A DNA stretch of 11,188 nt from JAWXBG01 sp044375415. GTDB lineage: Bacteria > Bacteroidota > Bacteroidia > Flavobacteriales_D > Sanyastnellaceae. The stretch covers positions 1 to 11,188 of the forward strand of contig JBILMS010000083.1 in assembly GCA_044375415.1 (NCBI GenBank), read 5' to 3'. The notes below the pieces were generated by a model. The model was given only the letters and a program-made list of their open reading frames with translations, did no database searches and was not told the origin of the DNA. The position numbers were made by a program, and so were the translations under genes. Shown here piece after piece: positions 1 to 6,021 of this stretch. Position 1 is the first letter of the stretch; each line of letters starts with the position of its first letter.

Positions 1-102
1 GGTGGCTGACGTTCGTCTGAAAAGCATATCGCCACCTCGGACACCTAAAAACAAAACCTCCGTGGCCTTTGAGCCCCTCTTTGCGCACTTCGTGGTAAAA
101 AA
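1..102. repeat. Direct repeat unit 1 (noncoding, TTTGCGC/CTTCGTGGT type)
   Basis: This is the first of two imperfect direct copies of a ~100-bp unit; the second starts at 116. The copies share GGTGGCTGACGTTC at the left, an ACAAAACCTCCG block in the middle and TTTGCGCACTTCGTGGT at the right. GGTGGC (1-6) and GCCACC (31-36) can pair as a stem. Sequences of this 'cgcaaag / accacgaag' flavour recur as dispersed noncoding repeats in environmental bacteria and give spurious ORFs (family knowledge, not checked here). The unit may extend left of the window. Confidence 0.7.
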
Positions 103-115
103 CGGCAAGGGAAAG

Positions 116-213
116 GGTGGCTGACGTTCATCTGAAAATTTCGCCACCACGGACATCTAAAACAAAACCTCCGCGGCCCTTTGCGCTCCTCTTTGCGCAC
201 TTCGTGGTAAAAA
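116..213. repeat. Direct repeat unit 2 (noncoding)
   Basis: This is the second copy of the unit at 1-102, separated from it by a 14-bp spacer. It keeps the GGTGGC (116-121) / GCCACC (143-148) stem and adds a second inverted pair, ACCACG (146-151) with CGTGGT (203-208), so most of the unit could fold on itself. It differs from unit 1 by scattered substitutions and small indels. It lies about 30 bp beyond the mnmG stop codon. A 65-codon minus-strand reading frame runs through both copies but looks like translated repeat, not a gene. Confidence 0.7.
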
Positions 214-243
214 GTCCTGCAGGTCATTAGAAGACCGAACAAT

Positions 244-2121
244 CTAACCTCTCCGATCCAAATGGATCATCAATATACTCACGTCACTTGGATTCACTCC
301 GCTTATGCGTGATGCTTGACCAAGGGTCTCCGGACGGATTTTGGTGAGTTTTAGACGCGCTTCCATGCTCAAGCTGCTTAAAGAGTGGTAATCGAAACCC
401 TGAGGCAATTTAACGTGCTCCAAACGATTCATCTTCTCAGCCAAGTCCTTCTCTTTCTCCAAATAGCCATCATATTTGACGTGAATCTCAGCCTGTTCCG
501 AGATTTCCGTGGCTAAATCGCCAATAGAACTGATGCGTTCCTTTAGAGATGGGATTGCCTCAGCCAATGCAGCTAACTCCACCTGCGGACGGCTCAAAAT
601 CGTGTGAACCTTCACTTTTTGCCCAATAACAGCAGAACCAACTGACTCCAAAAAAGGATTCACTTCCATGGGTTCGACACCGGTCTGCATAAAATATTTC
701 TGCAGCGCCTTCGACTCATTGTGCTTTCTTTCCACGTGAAACAATCTCTCATCGCTCACCAATCCAATCGCGTGGGCGAGGGGAGTTAGTCGTTGATCGG
801 CATTGTCTTGGCGCAATAAAGTTCTGTACTCAGCCCGGCTGGTAAACATCCTGTAAGGCTCATCCGTGCCTTTTGTGATCAAATCGTCGATGAGGACACC
901 TATGTAGGCCTGATCGCGATTTAAAACGAATTCTGAGGCTCCTTTGACGTTCTGAGCGGCATTAATACCTGCTATTAAACCTTGACAAGCAGCCTCTTCA
1001 TAGCCGGTAGTTCCGTTAATCTGACCGGCCAAAAAGAGATTCTTCACGTCTTTGGTTTCCAGCGTGTGCTTCAATTGCTCCGGTGGAAAATAATCATACT
1101 CTATGGCATATCCGGGTCTAAACATACGGGCTTTTTCCAATCCGGGGATGCTCCGCATAGCCCTGTACTGCACGTCCTCGGGCAAACTTGTAGAAAAGCC
1201 ATTCAGGTATATTTCAACTGTCTTCCAACCCTCCGGTTCCACAAAAAGTTGGTGTCTATCTTTGTCGGCAAATCGCGTTATTTTATCTTCGATACTCGGA
1301 CAATAACGTGGTCCAACACCTTGAATTCTTCCTGTAAACATGGGAGATTTTTCAAACCCCTCTTGCAAAATATCGTGTACTTCCTGATTCGTATAAGTGA
1401 TCCAACAACAACGCTGCTTAGTAATAGGGTTTCCCGGTAAATAAGAAAACTTTCCGGGAACAAGGTCACCGGGCTGCTCCTCCATCTTCGAATAATTCAA
1501 AGAACGACCGTCAATTCGGGGAGGAGTACCCGTTTTCATCCTGCCGCTTCTAAACCCAAGTGAATTTAACTGTTCGGTTAATCCCTCAGCGCGTTTTTCA
1601 CCAATTCTACCTCCACCAAATTGCTTTTCTCCAATGTGTATAACGCCATTCAAGAAAGTTCCACTTGTGATAATAACAGACTTGCAAGCAAAGGTGATTC
1701 CCATTCCGGTAACCACTCCTTTCACCTCATAATTCTCCACAATTAACTCTTTCACCATGTCCTGCCAGAAATCAACATTTGGAGTTTGTTCCAACATGTA
1801 TCTCCACTCCTCAGCGAACATCATGCGATCATTCTGCGTTCTCGGGCTCCACATGGCCGGACCTTTTGAACGGTTTAGCATTCTAAACTGAATGGCGCTT
1901 TTGTCCGAGACAACACCACTATAACCTCCAAGGGCATCTATCTCCCGCACAATCTGGCCTTTAGCAATACCTCCCATAGCAGGATTGCAGCTCATCTGAC
2001 CAATCTTATTCATGTCCATGGTGATAAGCAAAGTCTTTGAACCCAAATTAGCGGCAGCAGCAGCGGCTTCGTTTCCGGCATGACCTGCGCCAACTACTAT
2101 AACGTCATAATATGCTTCCAT
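244..2121 (-). CDS. mnmG: tRNA uridine-5-carboxymethylaminomethyl(34) synthesis enzyme MnmG (GidA)
   Basis: MnmG is the FAD-dependent partner of the GTPase MnmE. Together they install (carboxymethyl)aminomethyl groups at C5 of wobble uridine 34 in several tRNAs, in the cytoplasm. The 625-aa length is normal for the family. Visible features are the N-terminal FAD dinucleotide fold GAGHAG (residues 11-16), the SCNPAMGG motif (Cys45), the signature GPRYCPSIEDK with Cys274 (both Cys correspond to the conserved pair at 47 and 277 in E. coli), and AGQINGTTGYEEA near residue 370. The C-terminal helical, MnmE-contacting part ends in ISGVNPSDVSILMIHL. The start is ATG; a GAGAAGG stretch lies 11 nt upstream, and the spacer between them is a parS-like palindrome. 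The rhuM-fic stop codon is 16 bp upstream, so co-transcription is possible. A second parS-like site lies inside the gene at 728-743. Confidence 0.97.
   Translation of the reverse strand: MEAYYDVIVVGAGHAGNEAAAAAANLGSKTLLITMDMNKIGQMSCNPAMGGIAKGQIVREIDALGGYSGVVSDKSAIQFRMLNRSKGPAMWSPRTQNDRMMFAEEWRYMLEQTPNVDFWQDMVKELIVENYEVKGVVTGMGITFACKSVIITSGTFLNGVIHIGEKQFGGGRIGEKRAEGLTEQLNSLGFRSGRMKTGTPPRIDGRSLNYSKMEEQPGDLVPGKFSYLPGNPITKQRCCWITYTNQEVHDILQEGFEKSPMFTGRIQGVGPRYCPSIEDKITRFADKDRHQLFVEPEGWKTVEIYLNGFSTSLPEDVQYRAMRSIPGLEKARMFRPGYAIEYDYFPPEQLKHTLETKDVKNLFLAGQINGTTGYEEAACQGLIAGINAAQNVKGASEFVLNRDQAYIGVLIDDLITKGTDEPYRMFTSRAEYRTLLRQDNADQRLTPLAHAIGLVSDERLFHVERKHNESKALQKYFMQTGVEPMEVNPFLESVGSAVIGQKVKVHTILSRPQVELAALAEAIPSLKERISSIGDLATEISEQAEIHVKYDGYLEKEKDLAEKMNRLEHVKLPQGFDYHSLSSLSMEARLKLTKIRPETLGQASRISGVNPSDVSILMIHLDRRG
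728..743. other. parS-like ParB-binding site inside mnmG
   Basis: CTTTCCACGTGAAACA matches 14 of 16 positions of the classical parS consensus TGTTNCACGTGNAACA. Both mismatches are at the left edge and the right half GTGAAACA is perfect. On the coding strand it encodes Phe-His-Val-Glu in a part of MnmG that I do not recall as conserved, which fits selection on the DNA. Match quality is seen directly; ParB binding is inferred. Confidence 0.6.
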
Positions 2122-2134
2122 TTCACGTGAAACC
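2119..2134. other. parS-like site overlapping the mnmG start codon
   Basis: The core TTTCACGTGAAA (2121-2132) is a perfect 12-bp palindrome and the 16-mer matches 13 of 16 positions of the parS consensus. It fills most of the 16-bp gap between rhuM-fic and mnmG and includes the complement of the first base of the mnmG ATG, so it occupies the ribosome-binding spacer. parS sites are known close to gidA/mnmG and par genes near the origins of many bacteria. Other proteins bind CACGTG palindromes too, so an operator for another regulator cannot be excluded. Confidence 0.6.
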
Positions 2135-2137
2135 TTC

Positions 2138-3112
2138 TCAGGCTATTAAATTCTTAATTAACTCAATCATCAAACTCTTATCCTCATGGAGACTCATGTC
2201 AACCAACAAAGTCAACGCGACTAATCCATTCGCATTTATTTTAACCTCACCCGATTTATCAAATCTCAGTTTATTCTTCTCTAAAATCCAAATAAATAAA
2301 AACGACGAAATTCTTTTATTGCCATCTACAAAAGGACTCTCTTTTATAACCGAATAAAGCAATTCAGCCGACTGTTCTTCTACAGAAATAACAAAGGTTT
2401 TCGAGATCCCTTTATGAAAAATGCGATCTAAAATTCGCTCAAATTTTCCATCTCGTTCCTTGCCAAACTGACCACTTGCTTTTATCGTTGACCTCAGTTT
2501 CTCGATCACTTCTCTCACCTCGGATATTTCAATATTTACCGCAGACACAGGAGTTAACTCACCATAACTCAGGTTCCGATTTTCGAATTTTACTAATAGG
2601 TCAAGAGACCTTGAATATCGAGCAACAATATCCACAAAACCTTCCAACTCCCGCTGACCGAGCTTTTGCTGCCTTTTTGCCGAATCGATTAACTCAACCG
2701 CCTTGCTCATTTTTGACCAAAGTTCAGGAAACCTTCTTATGTGGCTGATATTCAACGAGTAACCATCAATTAAATATTCCTTTATCCGTTGATTCGCCCA
2801 TTGACGAAACTGAGTACCTCGTCTAGAGTTCACCCGATAGGCAACCGATAAGATCATATCGAGGTTATAATGCTCTATTTCCCTAGTAATCCGTCTTTTA
2901 CCTTCCAAACGAACTTGTGCAAAAAAGACACATGTTGAAGTATCCAATTCGCCTGAACTCAAGACGTTTTTGATGTGTCGGGAAACGGATGTTCGATCCG
3001 TCTCGAGAAGTTCCGATAGCTGTTGCTGATTCAACCACAGCGTTTCCCCATCGAGGCGAACCTCAATTTGCACAGCCTTATCCGGCCCTTCGTATATCAG
3101 GAAGTCGCTCAA
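2138..3112 (-). CDS. RhuM family protein fused to a Fic/Doc-like domain
   Basis: The 324-aa protein has two parts. Residues 4 to about 120 match the RhuM ('virulence protein RhuM') domain: FLIYEG, then ETLWLNQQQLSELL (a winged-helix-like start), then EIEHYNLDMILSVAYRVNS and GTQFRQWANQRIKEYL. Residues ~220-324 form a Fic/Doc-like domain with the motif SPFVDGNKR (259-267) followed by a hydrophobic helix. Active Fic AMP-transferases and Doc kinases have His at the first motif position; here it is Ser259, so catalysis is doubtful. No ATG exists before residue 86. I chose TTG at 3112 because it gives the usual RhuM N-terminus; the other TTG, at 3166, lies inside the duplicated X fragment. Such genes occur in accessory islands, often near restriction or toxin-antitoxin loci. 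The true role is unknown. Confidence 0.85.
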   Translation of the reverse strand: MSDFLIYEGPDKAVQIEVRLDGETLWLNQQQLSELLETDRTSVSRHIKNVLSSGELDTSTCVFFAQVRLEGKRRITREIEHYNLDMILSVAYRVNSRRGTQFRQWANQRIKEYLIDGYSLNISHIRRFPELWSKMSKAVELIDSAKRQQKLGQRELEGFVDIVARYSRSLDLLVKFENRNLSYGELTPVSAVNIEISEVREVIEKLRSTIKASGQFGKERDGKFERILDRIFHKGISKTFVISVEEQSAELLYSVIKESPFVDGNKRISSFLFIWILEKNKLRFDKSGEVKINANGLVALTLLVDMSLHEDKSLMIELIKNLIA

Positions 3113-3117
3113 GACTG

Positions 3118-3125
3118 CAAAGCTA
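3118..3125 (-). promoter_or_regulatory. Candidate Bacteroidota -7 element for rhuM-fic
   Basis: On the minus strand TAGCTTTG fits the Bacteroidota -7 consensus TANNTTTG exactly and ends five bases before the chosen TTG start at 3112, implying a leaderless or near-leaderless transcript. A CTG lies 19 nt upstream where TTG is expected for the -33 element. Such short motifs arise easily by chance. Confidence 0.25.
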
Positions 3126-3148
3126 CGTGAAAAGGGATGATAGACAGA

Positions 3149-3325
3149 CACTGAGAAGATCAGCAAAAGGCGAGCACAAAATGTTTATGATTGGGAAATT
3201 CAATGGATTTTCACGGATCACTTATGCTATCACCAAAACTTTACTCACAAACCACCATTTCCTAATGGCCCAATTCAACCGTTCCCGGAATACCGAAATC
3301 AGATACGAGCGGATTTTGAGGGGTG
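3149..3325 (+). repeat. 177-bp direct duplication, copy A
   Basis: This segment is repeated at 4842-5018 (offset 1693 bp) with two mismatches (3248 C/G and 3287 G/T), about 99% identical. Both edges are sharp: before CACTGAGAAG and after GAGGGGTG the flanks differ. The near-identity indicates a recent duplication or gene conversion within the X/lipoprotein array. Confidence 0.95.
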
Positions 3326-3382
3326 GACGCATCGACAGGAGATATTTCATTTAGTTAATCGAAGTATTCTCCAAACATACCT

Positions 3383-3390
3383 TACCTTTA
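3383..3390 (+). promoter_or_regulatory. Candidate -7 element upstream of lipoprotein A
   Basis: TACCTTTA is one base off the Bacteroidota TANNTTTG consensus and lies 28 nt before the lipoprotein A ATG. The paralogue at 5115 has the matching TACATTTA at 5084-5091 in the shared context TTAC(C/A)TTTACTT. Conservation between otherwise diverged upstream regions is the main support; no clear -33 TTG was seen. Confidence 0.25.
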
Positions 3391-3418
3391 CTTTACAGAT
3401 ACTGAATAAATTTGAGAA

Positions 3419-4108
3419 ATGCTCAAGAACCTAAGACAATTTACGTTTTGGCTTACTTTAATTGGTGCAGTCTCCTGCTGCAAACATGATACAGAGCCTT
3501 CCCCTTGTGAGTGCGGAGAAGTAAATTCTATCGAGGAGTTGAAAGAATGGGCCTTTTTTAAAGAAGGTACTTATTGGATCTATGAGGAGGAAAACACAGG
3601 TGCCAGAGACACCCTCACCGTGGTAAACTCTCATGATTTTATCACCGACCAAGGAAATGTTCAATTCGATTATGAAACACATCGAAGTGGTGATGGATAT
3701 TATTATTGGTTTTGGTTTAATGAAGGTTGGACAAGCGATTGTGGCGCACAGAATTGTTGTAGGTGCAGAACACTTTGGTGCGACAAGTACATAAGCGGGG
3801 ATGCTGATGGGGAAGAAAGACTTTTTCGTTTTCCAAATTTTGTAGGAAACTATACCTACATAAGTGTCGGATTGGAGGAGGGATTGATAGAAGTTATTGA
3901 GCTTTTTGATACTTACTGTCTTGCAAATGAATGTTTCGAGAACGTAGTGAAGTCAAACAACTCACTATCCGTTTTAGACCAAGCACCAACTACAAATGAA
4001 TACTACAGTGTCACTTATTATTTCTCTAAATCCATTGGAATTATTCGAAAGGAAATTCAACAGACTTCTGAAATATGGAATCTCATAGAATATCAAATAA
4101 CTCAGTGA
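3419..4108 (+). CDS. Predicted Cys-rich outer lipoprotein A (uncharacterised Bacteroidota family)
   Basis: The 229-aa protein has a lipoprotein signal: a hydrophobic stretch then AVSC (lipobox, Cys20), so it is likely acylated and anchored in the envelope. The mature part is rich in cysteine (for example CECGE, NCCRC, LWC, YCLANEC), aromatic residues and acidic residues. It carries the family-typical segments FFKEGTYWIYEEE near residues 48-60 and a C-terminus GIIRKEIQQ..IWNLIEYQITQ. I have met 'GSYW(V/I)Y...GI(I/L)KKE...WNL' proteins among Bacteroidota hypothetical lipoproteins but know no function. The paralogue B lies at 5115-5776. The stop codon is 17 nt before the X start, so A and X are probably co-transcribed and may work together at the cell surface. 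Confidence 0.85.
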   Translation: MLKNLRQFTFWLTLIGAVSCCKHDTEPSPCECGEVNSIEELKEWAFFKEGTYWIYEEENTGARDTLTVVNSHDFITDQGNVQFDYETHRSGDGYYYWFWFNEGWTSDCGAQNCCRCRTLWCDKYISGDADGEERLFRFPNFVGNYTYISVGLEEGLIEVIELFDTYCLANECFENVVKSNNSLSVLDQAPTTNEYYSVTYYFSKSIGIIRKEIQQTSEIWNLIEYQITQ

Positions 4109-4125
4109 CTCTAAACCAAATTGCT

Positions 4126-5019
4126 ATGAAAGCTATCCTGTTTTTTTCATTACTATTTTGTGTAAGCTATTCGGTTGGTCAGTCTGACCAAGAGAACCAA
4201 GACAAATATTGGAAGTATCGAGAAATTCTGAAGACCAAGTTCACAAAAGTTGGCTCTCTAGCTGGTGAAAGCATTCCGATGGCTTGCCGCATTCCAGGAT
4301 ACGCTTATGGCGGAAACTCAGACCCGATTGGAACTCAACTGCAATGGAAAGATGCTACAATAACTCTTGGTTATTATCTTATCGTTTTGGCAACTGAATA
4401 CAAATTACTAAGCGATACAGGAGAGGACAGCGATCCAACGATGAACGAACTATACTACGCCCTTAACGCAATCAACAGACTTGATTTCACAGCGGAGGAA
4501 TACCTAAGCGATGGTAATGCCAATCCCGCCCTTAATGGCTTCCTTCTTCGTGATGATGTACCATATAACTTCTGGCAAAACTGGGAGAATGATGATCCAA
4601 TTTACCCAGAGTTGTTCAATGATCCGGGTAACCCAAATCGAAGCGATAGCGATTACAACGGATTAAATGACAATGATGGTACTCAACAAACAGACCCTAA
4701 CGAAGGTAATGCCGAGAGTTTAGATCAAATTACTTCGCTTCTTACGGGTCTGGTGACAGTTTTCGAGTTGGTTGGGAATGAAGTGGTGCAGCCAACAGAA
4801 CTTGACGCTCCAATGAACATTAATATAGAGGCGAGAGCAGTCACTGAGAAGATCAGCAAAAGGCGAGCACAAAATGTTTATGATTGGGAAATTCAATGGA
4901 TTTTCACGGATCACTTATGCTATCACCAAAACTTTACTCAGAAACCACCATTTCCTAATGGCCCAATTCAACCGTTCCCTGAATACCGAAATCAGATACG
5001 AGCGGATTTTGAGGGGTGA
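4126..5019 (+). CDS. Secreted protein X, uncharacterised; probably 3'-truncated
   Basis: I chose ATG at 4126 because it begins a clean Sec signal peptide (MKAILFFSLLFCVSYSVGQ); an upstream in-frame ATG at 4075 lies inside lipoprotein A and would bury it. The mature ~278 aa has a helical part (MNELYYALNAINRLDF, residues 106-121), then NGFLLRDDVPYNFW (137-150), then an acidic loop SDSDYNGLNDNDGT (173-186). That loop resembles the DxDxNGxxDxDG calcium-binding loops of thrombospondin-type-3 or EF-hand-like repeats. I do not recognise the family. The C-terminal 59 codons are duplicated at 3149-3325, where the frame continues past FEG; here TGA follows at once. Just downstream, in the +1 frame, GEYTLAVFRNN looks like the end of a T9SS sorting domain. 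This copy may therefore have lost its native C-terminus through a deletion that changed frame. Confidence 0.75.
   Translation: MKAILFFSLLFCVSYSVGQSDQENQDKYWKYREILKTKFTKVGSLAGESIPMACRIPGYAYGGNSDPIGTQLQWKDATITLGYYLIVLATEYKLLSDTGEDSDPTMNELYYALNAINRLDFTAEEYLSDGNANPALNGFLLRDDVPYNFWQNWENDDPIYPELFNDPGNPNRSDSDYNGLNDNDGTQQTDPNEGNAESLDQITSLLTGLVTVFELVGNEVVQPTELDAPMNINIEARAVTEKISKRRAQNVYDWEIQWIFTDHLCYHQNFTQKPPFPNGPIQPFPEYRNQIRADFEG
4842..5018 (+). repeat. 177-bp direct duplication, copy B
   Basis: This copy lies inside gene X and spans its last ~59 codons. It pairs with 3149-3325 with two mismatches. The duplication ends at GAGGGGTG; the next base completes the TGA stop of gene X here but not in copy A. 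Confidence 0.95.
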
Positions 5020-5068
5020 GTATACTCTAGCCGTCTTTAGGAATAATTATTTCGGTGGGCCAAAGTAA
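5016..5068 (+). pseudogene. Possible out-of-frame T9SS tail remnant after gene X
   Basis: In the frame one base ahead of gene X the sequence reads GEYTLAVFRNNYFGGPK and then stops at 5066-5068. The pattern G-x-Y-x-L-x-V-F followed by a short tail is typical of the final strands of T9SS type A sorting domains. If real, it is the original end of an X-like gene joined out of frame by a deletion at the duplication edge. The segment is short, so this is a tentative reading. Confidence 0.35.
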
Positions 5069-5083
5069 CTCGAACTAATTTGT

Positions 5084-5091
5084 TACATTTA
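5084..5091 (+). promoter_or_regulatory. Candidate -7 element upstream of lipoprotein B
   Basis: TACATTTA, in the context TTACATTTACTT, parallels TACCTTTA upstream of lipoprotein A and lies 23 nt before the TTG start. It is one base off the TANNTTTG consensus. Confidence 0.25.
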
Positions 5092-5114
5092 CTTGTAAAA
5101 TAAACTGCTACAGT

Positions 5115-5776
5115 TTGGCAAAACTTCTTAAATATTTTATTTTCATCCTAGGTGTTATTCTCATTTCGACATGCACACACGAAAAAGATATTCCTGTTGA
5201 TTGCGGCGATGCACAGACCATTGCGGAAATGAAACCGTGGGTGCTTTTCAAACCTGGAACTTATTGGATTTATGAAGAAGAGACAAGTGGAGAAAGAGAT
5301 ACAGTTACAGTGACGGAATATTTTGACGGAGTGAGTAGCGGGGGCTTCGCAGCCTTCGGGTGTCTCATGTACAGCTCCTATGATGGATTCTATTACGATT
5401 ATGCGTTTAATGATTCGTATTCCGGAATTTCCCCTAATGGTTGTGCAGCTCGAAAAGTGTTCTGCTCAAAATATAAACCTGGAAATTACTATGGCGGAGA
5501 TAATGTATTTGTTTTCCCGTTGGAAATTGGAAAAATGGGTGCATTGACATGGGGGGGGGGGATTATGGCTATTTTGATATTGTTTCTTATCCCATAGGCA
5601 TTCAAATTGAGGATGTTTGGTACTTTCCTTGTTTGACCTACTTTACCCAACATGCTGTGCAACATTCCTGGAACCCTGCATATTATTCTTTGTGCAAGAA
5701 TCAAGGCATTATTAAGAAAGAAATTCCTGCAGAAAATAAAGTGTGGAACCTGACTGAGTCTCAAATTATCCAGTAG
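5115..5776 (+). CDS. Predicted lipoprotein B, frameshifted at an 11-G run (off as read)
   Basis: This is a paralogue of lipoprotein A. It has signal segment LGVILISTC with acylation Cys20 (same position as in A), then LFKPGTYWIYEEETSGERDTVTV matching A's FFKEGTYWIYEEENTGARDTLTV, and a C-terminus GIIKKEI..VWNLTESQIIQ matching A's. The N-terminal frame runs from TTG at 5115, through the G run at 5551-5561, to a premature stop at 5597. The conserved C-terminal half lies in another frame and ends with TAG at 5774-5776. With 12 or 9 G the frames would join into about 220 (or 219) aa, close to the 229 aa of A. The gene is therefore a slipped phase-variable gene, a recent pseudogene, or a homopolymer sequencing error. 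No ATG is available; the TTG aligns with A's start. Confidence 0.75.
5551..5561 (+). repeat. Poly-G tract (G11) inside lipoprotein B
   Basis: Eleven consecutive G residues follow ACAT and precede ATTATGGC, inside the coding region of lipoprotein B. Homopolymeric G tracts of this length are slippage-prone and mediate on/off switching of surface-protein genes in several bacteria. The tract sits exactly where the conserved protein changes frame. It is also where sequencing or assembly errors are most likely. Confidence 0.85.
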
Positions 5777-5791
5777 TAAAAACCAGGTAAT

Positions 5792-5970
5792 ATGAAAAAA
5801 CTGATCCTAATAATATGATCGGGAATTTGGTCTATTCGAAGAGCTATTATCTGTATCCCTTTGACATCCTTGAAATAGGCTCGGAAATCCAGCTTTCGAA
5901 TGGCTCGTATTCTTGTACCATTGGGCAAATTAACTCTAAAAACTCAACTCGTTTCGTGGTGTATCGTTAA
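5792..5970 (+). pseudogene. Deleted secreted-protein gene: signal start plus T9SS-like tail (third X unit)
   Basis: ATG at 5792, 15 nt after the lipoprotein B stop, opens MKKLILII and ends at TGA (5816-5818). Spacing and bases resemble the junction between lipoprotein A and gene X (CAG-stop, then AAACCA, then ATGAAA..TCCT), so this is probably the start of another X copy. In an overlapping frame (ATG 5815 to TAA 5970, 51 aa) the sequence reads NLVYSKSYYLY..EIQLSNGSYSCTIG..NSTRFVVYR, which follows the usual last strands of a T9SS type A sorting domain (LVYSK, LxNGxY, RFVVxR). I infer that a large internal deletion joined the two ends out of frame. If so, full-length X proteins would be exported by Sec and then T9SS. 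Confidence 0.5.
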
Positions 5971-5971
5971 T

Positions 5972-6016
5972 CCCGCATTGCGCATTAGACGTATTTTGAA
6001 TGAAATGCGCTGCGGG
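5972..6016. other. Imperfect hairpin, 13 bp stem
   Basis: CCCGCA-TT-GCGCATT (5972-5986, with TT bulged) pairs with AATGCGC-TGCGGG (6004-6016), leaving a 17-nt loop. No T-run follows on either strand, so it is not a standard intrinsic terminator. It could be a processing or stability structure or a REP-like element. Confidence 0.55.
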
Positions 6017-6021
6017 CTTCT

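Larger units (their letters stand above)
3144..3434 (+). pseudogene. 3'-end fragment of secreted protein X (copy 1)
   Basis: An open frame without a start codon runs from just after TAG at 3141 to TAA at 3432-3434. Its first ~59 codons (to 3325) are nearly identical to the C-terminus of gene X at 4126-5019: 177 bp with two differences, one silent and one Gln to His. Beyond FEG, where gene X stops, this copy stays open with WTHRQEIFHLVNRS, which may be the original continuation of the family. It overlaps the lipoprotein A start by a few bases. The left end lies 37 bp upstream of the rhuM-fic start, so the rest of copy 1 was probably lost in the event that brought in rhuM-fic. It is not expected to be translated. 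Confidence 0.7.

Noticed and set aside
1..213. Possible CRISPR array
   Set aside because: Only two units of ~100 bp with a 14-bp spacer; unit and spacer sizes are wrong for CRISPR.
45..242. 65-codon minus-strand frame across the left repeats
   Set aside because: It lies wholly in the two repeat units, repeats its own residues, and has no family-like features; it is translated repeat.
2628..2636. ATATCCACA, one base off a DnaA box (TTATNCACA)
   Set aside because: A single near-match inside a coding region; no cluster and no AT-rich unwinding region, so no oriC is claimed.
3119..3134. TACGTGAAAAG as a further parS site
   Set aside because: The CACGTG core is broken and the left arm does not match.
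2989..3354. 121-codon plus-strand frame opposite rhuM-fic and into the X fragment
   Set aside because: Antisense to a recognisable gene on its left, and in the wrong frame relative to gene X on its right.
4874..5068. 64-codon frame overlapping the end of gene X
   Set aside because: Its first part is gene X read in another frame; only the last ~17 codons may be a remnant and are listed separately.
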